DNA from: G963422745 sp965214285
GTDB taxonomy: Bacteria > Actinomycetota > Acidimicrobiia > Acidimicrobiales > Aldehydirespiratoraceae
Reading direction: 5' to 3'
NCBI GenBank assembly: GCA_965214285.1
Contig: OZ243946.1
Coordinates: 3,038,001 to 3,102,000, forward strand
Length of the DNA stretch: 64,000 nucleotides
The notes under the pieces: model-generated
What the model was told of the DNA's origin: nothing
What the model saw: the letters and a program-made list of their open reading frames with translations, nothing else
Database searches by the model: none
Shown here: positions 40,826 through 49,373 of the stretch, piece after piece
Layout of the letters: every line of letters starts with the position of its first letter
How positions within the stretch are numbered: the stretch's first letter is position 1
Program-made: the position numbers and the translations under genes

Positions 40826-41992
40826 ATGGCACTGGTGGCCGACCTGGAGGCGCTGGTGGTGTCGGTGCCCGCCGAGGGCAACGCGTTCACCGACACCGAC
40901 ACCGAGGACATGCTGCTGGTGCTCGTCACCGACGAACACGGCCGCACGGGCTTCGGGGAGTGCGCCTGCGCGCCCGGCGTGCTCAAGGAGCTCATCGAGT
41001 TCGGAAGCGAGCACTTCTGGGCCAACGGCATCACCGAGCACGTGATCGGCAAGGACCCGATCGAGGCGCTGGCCATCTACGACACGATCTACCACTCCAG
41101 CTTCTACCACGGCCGCAGGGGGCTGCTGATCAACGCCCTGTCCGCGGTCGACATAGCGCTGCACGACCTGGCCGGCAAGCAGCTCGGCAAGCCGGTGTGG
41201 CAGCTGCTGGGGGGCGCCCGCCAGCCCGGCGCGAGGCCCTATGTGACCCTGTACCCAGGCGACACCCGCGGCGAGCCGACCGATGCGATCCTCGCGAAGA
41301 TGGAGTCGATCGTCGGCCTGGCCCGCGAGTCGGGCTTCACGGCCATGAAGCTGCCCTTCGTCGGGCTCACCGAGACGCCCGATCACCAGGTGGTCGACCT
41401 CGTCGCCCGGCTGCGGGCCATGATCGGCGACGACACGGTTCTCGGCACCGACCCCGGCTACCGCTGGTCGCACTGGCAGGAGGCGCTGTGGGTGCTGAGC
41501 CGCCTCGATGAGCACCGCGTGTGGTTCGCCGAGGCGCCGCTGCGCCACGACGACATCGAGGGCTACCGCCAGCTCGCGGCCCGCTGCTCGCTGCTCATCG
41601 GCGCAGGCGAGTTCTCCACCGGCCGCTGGGAGGCCAAGGAGTGGCTGGACCGCGCCAGGGTGCCGCTGCTGCACTGCGGCATCAGCCGCGCCGGCGGGTT
41701 CACCGAGATCGCCCGGATCGCCGAGATGTGCGAGCTCGCCGGGGCGCTGCTGATGCCCCATGCCTTCGCCTCGGGCATCTCGGACTTCTGCAACGTCCAC
41801 ATGCAGATCGCCAGCATGCAGATCCCGATGATCGAGTTCCGCACCATCGAGCCGGTCACGTCCATCCTGCGCCGCGACCTGGTGTACCCGGCCATGCCCG
41901 AGATCGTCGACGGCTGGATCGCCCCGCCCACAGCGCCAGGGCTCGGGATCGAGCTCAACATGGACCTCGTCCGCCGCTTCCAGGCGCGGTGA
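40826..41992 (+). CDS. Enolase-superfamily enzyme, mandelate racemase/muconate-lactonizing type
   Basis: This 388-residue protein starts at ATG 40826 behind an AAGGAGA ribosome site. It has an N-terminal capping domain (1-125) and a barrel domain with KLPF (Lys), GTDPGYRW (metal-ligand Asp), WFAEAPLRHDD (Glu) and GAGEFSTGRWE (Glu), the ordered acidic ligands of the MR/MLE group. HAFASGISDFCNVHMQ and EIVDGWIAPP are near the end. The family abstracts the alpha proton of a carboxylate; likely substrates are sugar acids, but none can be named. The last 300 nt of the gene are duplicated at 44303-44598, where defence DNA has inserted. Confidence 0.9.
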   Translation: MALVADLEALVVSVPAEGNAFTDTDTEDMLLVLVTDEHGRTGFGECACAPGVLKELIEFGSEHFWANGITEHVIGKDPIEALAIYDTIYHSSFYHGRRGLLINALSAVDIALHDLAGKQLGKPVWQLLGGARQPGARPYVTLYPGDTRGEPTDAILAKMESIVGLARESGFTAMKLPFVGLTETPDHQVVDLVARLRAMIGDDTVLGTDPGYRWSHWQEALWVLSRLDEHRVWFAEAPLRHDDIEGYRQLAARCSLLIGAGEFSTGRWEAKEWLDRARVPLLHCGISRAGGFTEIARIAEMCELAGALLMPHAFASGISDFCNVHMQIASMQIPMIEFRTIEPVTSILRRDLVYPAMPEIVDGWIAPPTAPGLGIELNMDLVRRFQAR

Positions 41993-42018
41993 CGCCGGCT
42001 TGCCCCCACGGGTACGGC

Positions 42019-42047
42019 TTGACTGCCCGCGATGCTGTGTCTATCCT
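42019..42047 (+). promoter_or_regulatory. Predicted promoter of the first RpoA/sigma-like gene copy
   Basis: TTGACT (42019-42024), a 17-nt spacer and TATCCT (42042-42047) fit a vegetative promoter. The second gene copy has the equivalent TTGCTA - 16 nt - TATCCT at 44932-44959, followed by the same GAGGRGA-ATG pattern, which supports a conserved element. Confidence 0.45.
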
Positions 42048-42056
42048 CGAGGGGAA

Positions 42057-42119
42057 ATGACGGAGGGGAATCTCAGGCTGAGCGGCCCGCCCGCGCAGTC
42101 ACGCCGCGACTGCCGCTGA
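42057..42119 (+). CDS. Putative leader peptide before RpoA/sigma-like gene copy 1
   Basis: A 20-codon ORF preceded by GAGGGGAA lies about 10 nt after the predicted -10 box. Its first residues MTEGNLRLSGP align with MMEEDRFQLRSP of the leader before copy 2 (44969-45070). Position and sequence are conserved between copies that differ elsewhere, so it may be translated. It ends 31 nt before the large ORF. Confidence 0.4.
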   Translation: MTEGNLRLSGPPAQSRRDCR

Positions 42120-42150
42120 GTCATGGCACGCGGCGCGAGCGCAGCCTCCG

Positions 42151-44112
42151 ATGAGTTCTCCGGCCCTGCCGGACACTCCTCCAGCAGCCGAACCACAGGA
42201 TGACGGAGTGACTGCCGCAACCGTCGAGACTGACGCACCCGCTGAGACAGGCCCACCCGCTGAGACAGAGGCAAGCGCTGAGACGGAACCGCCGGAGTTG
42301 TCGGCTGCCTTCGGGGCGAGATTCCCCTGGTTGAGCGAGGTCGCCGACGAGCCGGTGCCCTTCGAGTCGTTCGAGACTCCAGTCCAGACGGCCTTGCGAC
42401 GAGCGCAGGTGCAGACCTGGGGCGACCTGGCGGAGATGTCGGAGGAATCGCTGCTCGCGATTCCCCAGGTCGGCACAGGGACCAGCCGACTCGTCAGCGA
42501 GGTGCTCAGCCGCACATCTCGTTCGCTCTACGGTCGTCATCTCATTGCCTCCAGGCAGGACAGCGGCGGGTCGGAGCCTGCAGATCCGGACCTTGCCCAG
42601 AGACTGCCGACCGCCGCCCAATGGGCAAGGGCCGCTACGCCCCAGACGACCCTGGGCGGCCTGCTGACCGCTCTCTACGACGGGCTCCCTGTTCCTGCCC
42701 AAGCGGTCGAGGAGGTCGAGCGGTTGCTGGCGACTCCGCTTCCCGAGGTCCCGACGCTGCCTGTGCTCATCGAGGAGCTTCTCGGCGAGGCTCAGGACCC
42801 GGAGCTGTTGCTCGCCCGAGAGTTCGTCCGCGATCGGCCGACTCTCGAGTCGCTGGGGCGCGAGCGCGGCGTCACCCGAGAGCGCATTCGCCAGATAGTG
42901 GCCGCCGACAGCGAGGCGCTGCGGGGGTGGATTCGCCACGTGCAATACCGCCCCATTCTGTGGGCGATAGACCGGTTCCAGGCCGAGATCGGGGCTGTGC
43001 GCAGGGCGGAGTCTGCGCTGGTGTGCGTCTGGCGGGATCGCCTGGGAGAGCCCGCCTTCGAGGCGCTCCGCTGGCTCTCGGGTTACTCGTACTCCTATGA
43101 CGACGAGTGGATTTACGGGCTCGGAACAACCGCCAGAGACCTGAAGAAGCTGCTCGAAAGCACGCAAATCGAGGATTGGCTGCACCTCGGCGGTTCGGTC
43201 GCCAAAGACCTGGACAGGCTGCTCAACGAGACACTCAGCAAGGAATGGCTGGTGCAGGTCGAAGAGCTCGTCGAGAAGATGCCGGGCCTCGGCGACACGG
43301 CGGCGGCATCGGCCCTGCTGGTCGGCACGGGCAAGTGGCGCGACATCGGCGACGGCTGGCTGGTTCGTTGGGACGGACCAATTCAGGCCAAGGCCGAGCG
43401 TGTTCTCAGGCTGACGTGCAGGCCGATGACCGCCGAGGAGCTTGTTGCCGCCATCGGCCACGGCTCGGCGCGCAATCTCGGCAACGCGCGCCGTGACCGG
43501 CTCGTGCGCATCGACAAGCAGTCTCGTCTTGCTCTTCCCGAATGGGGCATCGAGAAGTACGAGAGCATCGCTGCGGAGATCGTGAAGAGGATCAAGCGGG
43601 GAGGCGGCAGCGCCAGCAAGTCCGCGATCATCGACGAGCTCACGCGTGAGTACGGAGTGAGGGCCTCGTCGGTCAAGGGCAACCTCAAGCTGTCGGTGTT
43701 CGCCGTCTCCGGCGACGAGGTGCGCTTGGGCGACGACTCGCGATTCTCCGCGAGAGCGCCTGACACTGTCCCTCGCGCCGTCCAGACCGAGGCAGGATGG
43801 GGCGAACTCCGGCAGGTCACCAAGGAGACCCTGCGGGGGTACTCGTTCGCAGTGAACGGCCACATTTGCTGGGCCAACGGGCTCAAGCCCGGAGCGAACC
43901 TCATCGTTCCGCTGAACGGCTCGAAGGCACACATGGCGAGCGTCATCTGGCGCACCACCAACACCCTTCGCGCGGTAGACGTCGGCCGGACCCGCGCGTG
44001 GCTCAAGGAGAACGGCGTCGGCATCGGCACCGAGGTGCTGGTCTGCCCGACACCGGAGCGGGTCACGCTCTACGTAGGCGCCGACGAGATCGAGGCAGCC
44101 CGAACGGCTTAG
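42151..44112 (+). CDS. RpoA-CTD-like/sigma-region-4-like protein, copy 1 (paralogue upstream of truncated element)
   Basis: This is a 653-residue protein. After a Pro/Glu/Ala-rich N terminus (1-50) comes one helix-hairpin-helix segment (72-121: ALRRAQVQTWGDLAEMSEES, then LLAIPQVGTGTSRLVSEVL) that resembles the RNA polymerase alpha C-terminal domain. At 220-252, REFVRDRPTLESLGRERGV followed by TRERIRQIVA resembles sigma-70 region 4. Later segments include winged-helix-like RLTCRPMTAEELVAAIG and a C-terminal domain ending ERVTLYVGADEIEAAR. It is about 70% identical by eye to copy 2 in the C-terminal half, but a stop at 44110 removes about 19 residues and all downstream genes are lost. A DNA-binding or regulatory part of a phosphorothioation system is inferred. 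Confidence 0.7.
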   Translation: MSSPALPDTPPAAEPQDDGVTAATVETDAPAETGPPAETEASAETEPPELSAAFGARFPWLSEVADEPVPFESFETPVQTALRRAQVQTWGDLAEMSEESLLAIPQVGTGTSRLVSEVLSRTSRSLYGRHLIASRQDSGGSEPADPDLAQRLPTAAQWARAATPQTTLGGLLTALYDGLPVPAQAVEEVERLLATPLPEVPTLPVLIEELLGEAQDPELLLAREFVRDRPTLESLGRERGVTRERIRQIVAADSEALRGWIRHVQYRPILWAIDRFQAEIGAVRRAESALVCVWRDRLGEPAFEALRWLSGYSYSYDDEWIYGLGTTARDLKKLLESTQIEDWLHLGGSVAKDLDRLLNETLSKEWLVQVEELVEKMPGLGDTAAASALLVGTGKWRDIGDGWLVRWDGPIQAKAERVLRLTCRPMTAEELVAAIGHGSARNLGNARRDRLVRIDKQSRLALPEWGIEKYESIAAEIVKRIKRGGGSASKSAIIDELTREYGVRASSVKGNLKLSVFAVSGDEVRLGDDSRFSARAPDTVPRAVQTEAGWGELRQVTKETLRGYSFAVNGHICWANGLKPGANLIVPLNGSKAHMASVIWRTTNTLRAVDVGRTRAWLKENGVGIGTEVLVCPTPERVTLYVGADEIEAARTA

Positions 44113-44200
44113 GCCGCGCTCTTCCGGCCGCCCCGACACCGCCCAGACGACGGAGAGCCCACAACAGGCGACGCCCACCCCAAATCCCTCGCTCCCGCTG

Positions 44201-44290
44201 CGCGGCTACCCGAGGCACCCTCACTCAAGCCCAGCTACATCAGCAACACGGACGTCCTGATCGAGGGATTCGTCGTCCCAGCGCCGACTC
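44201..44290 (+). pseudogene. Decayed 5' end of a second PLD-helicase gene
   Basis: These 90 nt align without gaps to 47251-47340, the start of the intact helicase gene, with about 71 identical bases by eye (for example both contain CCTGATCGAGG and TTCGTCCCAGCG or a close form). The order gene copy 1 - helicase start therefore mirrors the intact operon at 45067-49373. Everything after this point is deleted. Confidence 0.75.
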
Positions 44291-44302
44291 AGCTGAGCCA
44301 AC

Positions 44303-44598
44303 GGCTTGACCGAGGTCGCCCGGAGGGCCGAGATGTGCGAGCCCGCCGGGGCGCTGGTGATGCCCCACGCCTAGGCCTCGGACATGTCCGACTTCTCCAC
44401 ATACACCTGCAGATCGCCAGCATGCAGAGCCCGATGATCGAGTTCCGCACCATGGAGCCGGTCGCCTCGATCCTGCGCCGCGACCTGGTGTACCCGGCCA
44501 TGCCCGAGATCGTCGACGGCTGGATCGCCCCGCGGACCGGCCCAGGCCTGGGCATCCAGCTCGAGATGGACCTGGTCCGCCGCTTCCAGGCCTCCTAG
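44303..44598 (+). pseudogene. Duplicated 3' end of the enolase-superfamily gene
   Basis: This matches 41694-41992 closely; both encode EFRT(I/M)EPV followed by SILRRDLVYPAMPEIVDGW. There is an in-frame TAG after MPHA, and the active-site half is absent, so it is a dead fragment. It sits between the decayed helicase start and the intact phosphorothioation operon, marking an old insertion junction. Confidence 0.88.
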
Positions 44599-44931
44599 CC
44601 GCAACCGTAAGGTGCGGTGAACTGCCAAGCTCGCCGACGCCCGTCCCGAGTTCGGCTGGCCGGACATCCTGGCTGACCCAGGGCGTTCGCCTGGCCGTAG
44701 TGCGGGCACTGCGAGACCTGCCGCTGGTCGTGCCGCGCAACGGCCCGACCGACGAAGGGGACTAGCCGCCCGCGACCCGCTCATGATCCTCACCCGCTGC
44801 TCAGCCATCGCCCACCGCCGAATTGCGGGTTGCAGATGCTTCCGCAGGCCGTATACTGACCCACCGAAGACCCAGGACCCGTCCATCCCGGCGAACGACC
44901 AGGCTTCGACACCTCCCTCCACCAGCCCAGC
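44599..44931. other. Intergenic stretch with possible gene debris
   Basis: About 330 nt without a convincing gene. A short open stretch at about 44680-44765 encodes VRLAVVRALRDLPLVVPRNG and could be the tail of a lost gene. TTGCAG (44830-44835) with TATACT (44852-44857), 16 nt apart, is a further promoter candidate. Confidence 0.35.
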
Positions 44932-44959
44932 TTGCTACCCGCAATTTTCAGCCTATCCT
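44932..44959 (+). promoter_or_regulatory. Predicted promoter of the phosphorothioation-associated operon
   Basis: TTGCTA (44932-44937), 16-nt spacer, TATCCT (44954-44959), followed at once by GAGGAGAGG and the leader ATG. The same layout occurs before gene copy 1 at 42019-42057. Confidence 0.4.
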
Positions 44960-44968
44960 GAGGAGAGG

Positions 44969-45070
44969 ATGATGGAGGAAGATCGATTCCAGCTGAGAAG
45001 CCCGCTCCTGCGGACACGCTCATGGCTGCCGTGTGCTCACGCTCATCTGCGAAAGCGAGGCTTGGGATGA
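44969..45070 (+). CDS. Putative leader peptide overlapping the RpoA/sigma-like gene copy 2
   Basis: This 33-codon ORF begins with two ATGs behind GAGGAGAGG. Its stop overlaps ATG 45067 of the large ORF as ATGA, the standard coupling arrangement seen all along this operon. Its start is related to the leader before copy 1. Coupling argues that ATG 45067, rather than ATG 45022, is the real start of the large protein. Confidence 0.45.
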   Translation: MMEEDRFQLRSPLLRTRSWLPCAHAHLRKRGLG

Positions 45071-47214
45071 GAACTCGGACCGTGTTGAACACGCCTCTGG
45101 TCGCCCGTCGGCTGCGGAGGGGTGCTGGAGCGACGGCCGCAGCAAGGGAGGCAGCAGCGCCAGCCGCATCGACCACCTTCGCTGACAGGTTCGGCTGGAT
45201 GAGCGAGGTCGCCGCTGACGAGCCTGTCCCCTTCGAGCTGTTCGAGAGGCGAGCCCAGACAGCACTCCGACGAGCGCACGTACGGACTTGGGGCGACCTG
45301 GCACAGATGTCGGAGCAATCGCTGCTCGCTATCCCGAACGTGGGCGCAGGAACGACCCGGCGCCTCATCCAGGTGCTTGGAGCCCAGTCCCATGCGCCTT
45401 CGCTCACGTCTGAACCGCGCTTCGCTGACAGATTCGGCTGGATGAGCGAGGTCGCAGACGAGCCTGTCCCCTTCGAGCTGTTCGAGAGGCGAGCCCAGAC
45501 AGCACTCCGACGAGCGCACGTGCAGACCTGGGGCGACCTGGCACAGATGTCGGAGCAATCGCTGCTCGCTATCCCGAACGTGGGCGCAGGGACAACCCGG
45601 CGCCTCATCCAGGTGCTTGGAGCCCAGCCCCCTACACTGCATTCACTCGATGATCGCCAGAGGACTGCCTATATGGATGAAAGCTGTGGGTCGACGCCCG
45701 CAAGTCCGGACTGTGCCCAGCCGCTGTCGGCCGCTGCCCAGTGGGCACAGGTCGCTACAACCCAATCGACCTTGGGAGGCCTGCTGGCCGCACTCGACGA
45801 CGGCCTTCCTGTTCCTGCCGAAGTGATTGGGGAGGTCGAGCGGTTGATGGCATCTCCGCTTCCAGGCGCTTCGTCCTTGCCAGAGATCCTTGAGTCTCTC
45901 CTGGCCGAAGCTGATGATCCTGAGCTGCTCATCGCCCGCGAGTGTGTCCGTGAACAACCGACCCTAAGATCCTTGGGCTGTGAGCGTGGCGTCACTCATC
46001 AGGCCGTTCGCAAGAAGGTGGCCCAGGACGGCAAGGTCGTCCGAGAGAGGCTTGACGACGCCGAATACCGTCCGATTCGATGGGCGATCGACCGGTTCCA
46101 GGCCGAGATTGGACCCATGCGTAATGCGGGGTCGGAGGTCATCCGAACGTGGCAGGAGCGTCTGGGAGAGCCATCTTTCGAGATGCTGAGGTGGCTTGCG
46201 GGCTACTCGTACCGGGATGATTGGCTGCAGCGCGGACGCAACGCCCTCAACGAACTGAAGGCGTTGGTCAACGACGCGATAGGCGATGAGTGGCTGGTGC
46301 CCGTCGATCAGGTCGTCCGCGAGGTGCCAGCCTTCGGCGACACTGCGGCAGCAAACGCCTTTCTGGTCAAGACTGGCAAGTGGCGCGACATAGGCGACGG
46401 ATGGCTGATTCGCTGGGAAGGACCGATTCAGGCCAAAGCCGAGCGCGTTCTCAGGTTGACATGCAGGCCGATGACCCCTGCAGAGCTCGTTGACGCGATC
46501 GGCGGCGGGTCGGAGGGTGGGATCAAGAACCAACGCGGTGACCGTCTGATCCGCGTCGACAAGCACTTTCGTCTTGCCCTGCCAGAATGGGGTCTTGAGG
46601 AGTATGAAGGCATTGTCACGGAGATTCGACAACGGATCCAGCGAGGGGGCGGAGTTGCTAGCAAGGCCGCGATCATCGCCGAGTTCACGCGCGAATTCGA
46701 CGTAGCGGGAAGCTCGATAGAGAGCTACCTCAGCACGCCGATTTTCGACGTCTCTGGTGACGCTGTTCGGCTGGGCGACGACACTGAGTTCTCGCCGAAA
46801 GCACCCACTACCGTCCCTGGCACCGTCCAAACCGAGACAGGCTGGGGTGAACGCCACCGAGTAACCGAGGGCACTTTCGACGGGTACTCGTTCGCAGTGA
46901 ACCCCCACGTGTGCTTCGCCAACGGGCTCAGACCCGGAGCGAATCTCGTCGTTCCGCTGAACAGCTCGCAGTCACACCAGGCGAGCGTCATCTGGCGCAC
47001 CACCAACACGCTTCGAACGGTAGACGTCGGGAGGACCCGCCCGTGGCTCAAGGAGAACGGCGTCGGCATCGGCACCGAGGTGCTGGTCTGTCCGACACCG
47101 GAGCGGGTCACGCTGTTCGTCGGGACGGATGCGATCGAGGCAGCCCGTGCAGCTTTCGACGCCACTGCGCCCCCGATCGCCCCCGACATCGCTGCGTTGA
47201 TGGAGGGACTATGA
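45067..47214 (+). CDS. RpoA-CTD-like/sigma-region-4-like protein, copy 2, first gene of the phosphorothioation-associated operon
   Basis: This 715-residue protein (730 if ATG 45022 is used) has two nearly identical RpoA-CTD-like helix-hairpin-helix units (ALRRAHVRTWGDLAQMSEQS and its repeat), where copy 1 has one. The sigma-region-4-like RECVREQPTLRSLGCERGV with THQAVRKKVA lies about 300-335. Winged-helix-like segments (LRLTCRPMTPAELVDAIG) follow, then a C-terminal domain with SFAVNPHVCFANGLRPG and WLKENGVGIGTEVLV. Its stop overlaps the helicase ATG (ATGA), so the two proteins are made together. It is not a true sigma factor because regions 1-3 are absent. A DNA-recognition or transcription-interfering role in a PT-dependent defence module is my inference. 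Confidence 0.72.
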   Translation: MRTRTVLNTPLVARRLRRGAGATAAAREAAAPAASTTFADRFGWMSEVAADEPVPFELFERRAQTALRRAHVRTWGDLAQMSEQSLLAIPNVGAGTTRRLIQVLGAQSHAPSLTSEPRFADRFGWMSEVADEPVPFELFERRAQTALRRAHVQTWGDLAQMSEQSLLAIPNVGAGTTRRLIQVLGAQPPTLHSLDDRQRTAYMDESCGSTPASPDCAQPLSAAAQWAQVATTQSTLGGLLAALDDGLPVPAEVIGEVERLMASPLPGASSLPEILESLLAEADDPELLIARECVREQPTLRSLGCERGVTHQAVRKKVAQDGKVVRERLDDAEYRPIRWAIDRFQAEIGPMRNAGSEVIRTWQERLGEPSFEMLRWLAGYSYRDDWLQRGRNALNELKALVNDAIGDEWLVPVDQVVREVPAFGDTAAANAFLVKTGKWRDIGDGWLIRWEGPIQAKAERVLRLTCRPMTPAELVDAIGGGSEGGIKNQRGDRLIRVDKHFRLALPEWGLEEYEGIVTEIRQRIQRGGGVASKAAIIAEFTREFDVAGSSIESYLSTPIFDVSGDAVRLGDDTEFSPKAPTTVPGTVQTETGWGERHRVTEGTFDGYSFAVNPHVCFANGLRPGANLVVPLNSSQSHQASVIWRTTNTLRTVDVGRTRPWLKENGVGIGTEVLVCPTPERVTLFVGTDAIEAARAAFDATAPPIAPDIAALMEGL
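45178..45630 (+). repeat. Internal tandem duplication of the RpoA-CTD-like unit
   Basis: Two units of about 210 nt begin at 45178 and 45421 (offset 243 nt, 81 codons). They are almost identical; the first has one extra Ala codon and Arg where the second has Gln. Gene copy 1 has a single unit, so the duplication happened after the copies diverged. Confidence 0.9.
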
Positions 47215-49373
47215 CAGGCAGCATCCTCCTCAAGCCTCTAGTCCCATCAGCGCGGTTGCCCGATGCTACGTCACTCAAACTCCGCTACAGCAGCGACACC
47301 GACGACCTGATCGAGGAGTTCTTCGTCCCAGCGCTGAGTAGAGCAGTCCGCTACGATCGGGCTGTGGGCTACTTCACCGCCGGTGCGCTTGCGCGGCTAG
47401 CGCCCGCCCTGGACGCCTTTCTTGACGGGCTGGACGACTCGACACCACCGATTCGCGTCGTCGCATCCCCCAACCTTCCTGAACTGGACCTCCAGCACAT
47501 GGAGCTGGGATATCAGCGTCGGACGATCAAGGACGAGTGCACGACCTACCGGCCAGAGTTCAGCGAGGCCTTGTCAGCCGTGACCTGGATGATCGAGCGT
47601 GAGCTGATGGAGTTCTGGCTCGTCACCGGCTATCGCAACGGCGGCGAGTGCCTCTACCACGAGAAGATCGGGGTCATTGAGGATGCCGAGGGGAACTACG
47701 TGACCTTCGAAGGATCGCCAAATGAGACGTTCTCAGGGTTGGGCAGCAACATCGAGTCGTTCCCGATCCATAAGTCATGGGTGCCGTCCGAGGCGCCCCA
47801 CGCAGCCGCCGCCAAGGCCGCAGTTGATGAGCTGTTCAACCCTGATAGTCTAAGGCCACTCCGCGTGGAGCCGTTCCCGACGGCACTCGCTGAGGGCTTG
47901 ATCAAGACCTACACGCCAAGACGGCCGAACACAGCCAGGAGATACCCCAGGATGAGCACAGCGATTGGGACGACTGAAGGCACCGACGTGGTAGCCCTGC
48001 CCGAGGTCCCAGCCGAAATCGAGTTCCGCTCCTACCAGGACGAGGCCATCCGATCATGGTTCAGGGCCGATGGCCGCGGCCTACTGGCGATGGCTACCGG
48101 GACTGGGAAGACCATCACCGCGCTAGGCGCGGTCGAACGGCTCGCCCGTGTCTACGACGGTTCTCCCGGCCTGACGGTCGTCGTCCTGGTCCCAGACAAC
48201 AGCTTGGTGGACATGTGGGAGGAGGAAGCAGGCAGTTGGGGAATGACCGCAGTCTGCTCAACACAACCCGCCGCGCTTGTTCGGCTTCGTGAGGCGCTTC
48301 AGACGCAGAGGGTGTATGGAGGGACTACCTTCGCGGTCTGGACGGCTCAGTCGGCTGCCAACGCCAAGTTTGGCACAGCCATACACGACTTTCCGTCTCC
48401 TCGGCTCCTGATCGCCGACGAGTGCCATGCAATGGGAAGCACCGAGAACCAGAAGCTCCTGACAGATGACTACCACTACCGACTAGGCTTATCGGCCACC
48501 TTTGAGCGCCACCTCGATCCTGAAGGGACGCAGACCCTTCAACGCTACTTCGGCGATGTGCTTCTCGATATCGGCATCAAGGAAGCTATCGAGCTTGGCT
48601 CACTCTGTCACTACAACTACGTACCTATTCTTGTACCACTTACCCGGGAGGAAATGGTCGAATACACCAGACTCAGTCAAGAAATCGGAAGAATGGCTGG
48701 CAGGTCGGCAGGGCTTGGGATCATCGACCTCGAAGACTCAGCGAAGCTACTCCTGATCGAACGAGCTCGCCTTCTTTGGCATGCGGAAGGCAAGATTGGG
48801 GCATTCGCCGACGTGCTCGAGTCCATCCCGCCTCAGGAGCGGGCCTATTCGCTCATCTACACCGCGGAAGGTGAATCGTCACTCACCGATATGCGGCAGG
48901 CCCCAATGGTCCACGAAGTCGCTGACAGACTCGGCCTAACCTACCGAGACTTCGTGGGTGACACGCCGCTCGACGAACGTGCTGCCCTCCTCCGCCAACT
49001 AGGCAGCGGCGAGATTGACGGCCTGGTAGCGATGAAGTGTCTGGATCAGGGAATCGACGTACCGACGGCACGCGTTGCGCACTTTCTGGCGTCGACCAAG
49101 AATCCACGGCAATACGTTCAGCGCCGCGGTCGCATCCTCCGTCAACCCAAGGACGGGTCCCCTAAGCACGCGATTGTGTTCGACTACATTACGCACCCCG
49201 ACGCTGGCGACAACTTTGACTTGGAGCGCCGGCTGGTCGCTCAAGAGGTCTTGCGTGCCCAAGAGTTGGCGAACGGGGCAGACAACCGGCACCAGGCCTT
49301 GAATACGCTACAACCCGTGCTCGACCGATACAATTTGTGGGACATCCTCGGAGCTCGTGATGCCGCCAACTGA
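47211..49373 (+). CDS. PLD-like nuclease domain fused to SF2 helicase (phosphorothioation-associated)
   Basis: This is a 720-residue protein. The N-terminal third has a phospholipase-D-type motif: H150-E-K with downstream GSPN (168-171), so one HKD half-site is visible. The helicase part has Walker A ATGTGKT (295-301), DECH box LIADECHAMG (about 398), SATFERHL, and motif VI YVQRRGRILRQP (about 640). The layout resembles type III restriction-like or SSL2-type helicases with a PLD nuclease. Start ATG 47211 overlaps the previous stop, and its end overlaps the next small gene. The likely role is translocation on DNA and cleavage or unwinding as effector of the PT system. A decayed copy of its start lies at 44201-44290. 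Confidence 0.82.
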   Translation: MTGSILLKPLVPSARLPDATSLKLRYSSDTDDLIEEFFVPALSRAVRYDRAVGYFTAGALARLAPALDAFLDGLDDSTPPIRVVASPNLPELDLQHMELGYQRRTIKDECTTYRPEFSEALSAVTWMIERELMEFWLVTGYRNGGECLYHEKIGVIEDAEGNYVTFEGSPNETFSGLGSNIESFPIHKSWVPSEAPHAAAAKAAVDELFNPDSLRPLRVEPFPTALAEGLIKTYTPRRPNTARRYPRMSTAIGTTEGTDVVALPEVPAEIEFRSYQDEAIRSWFRADGRGLLAMATGTGKTITALGAVERLARVYDGSPGLTVVVLVPDNSLVDMWEEEAGSWGMTAVCSTQPAALVRLREALQTQRVYGGTTFAVWTAQSAANAKFGTAIHDFPSPRLLIADECHAMGSTENQKLLTDDYHYRLGLSATFERHLDPEGTQTLQRYFGDVLLDIGIKEAIELGSLCHYNYVPILVPLTREEMVEYTRLSQEIGRMAGRSAGLGIIDLEDSAKLLLIERARLLWHAEGKIGAFADVLESIPPQERAYSLIYTAEGESSLTDMRQAPMVHEVADRLGLTYRDFVGDTPLDERAALLRQLGSGEIDGLVAMKCLDQGIDVPTARVAHFLASTKNPRQYVQRRGRILRQPKDGSPKHAIVFDYITHPDAGDNFDLERRLVAQEVLRAQELANGADNRHQALNTLQPVLDRYNLWDILGARDAAN

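Noticed and set aside
44335..44598. 87-codon ORF taken as a small enzyme
   Set aside because: It is the duplicated C-terminal end of the MR/MLE gene, starting out of frame and lacking active-site residues.
42151..47214. Calling the RpoA/sigma-like proteins true sigma factors
   Set aside because: Only a region-4-like helix-turn-helix is present; the core-binding region 2 of sigma factors is missing.
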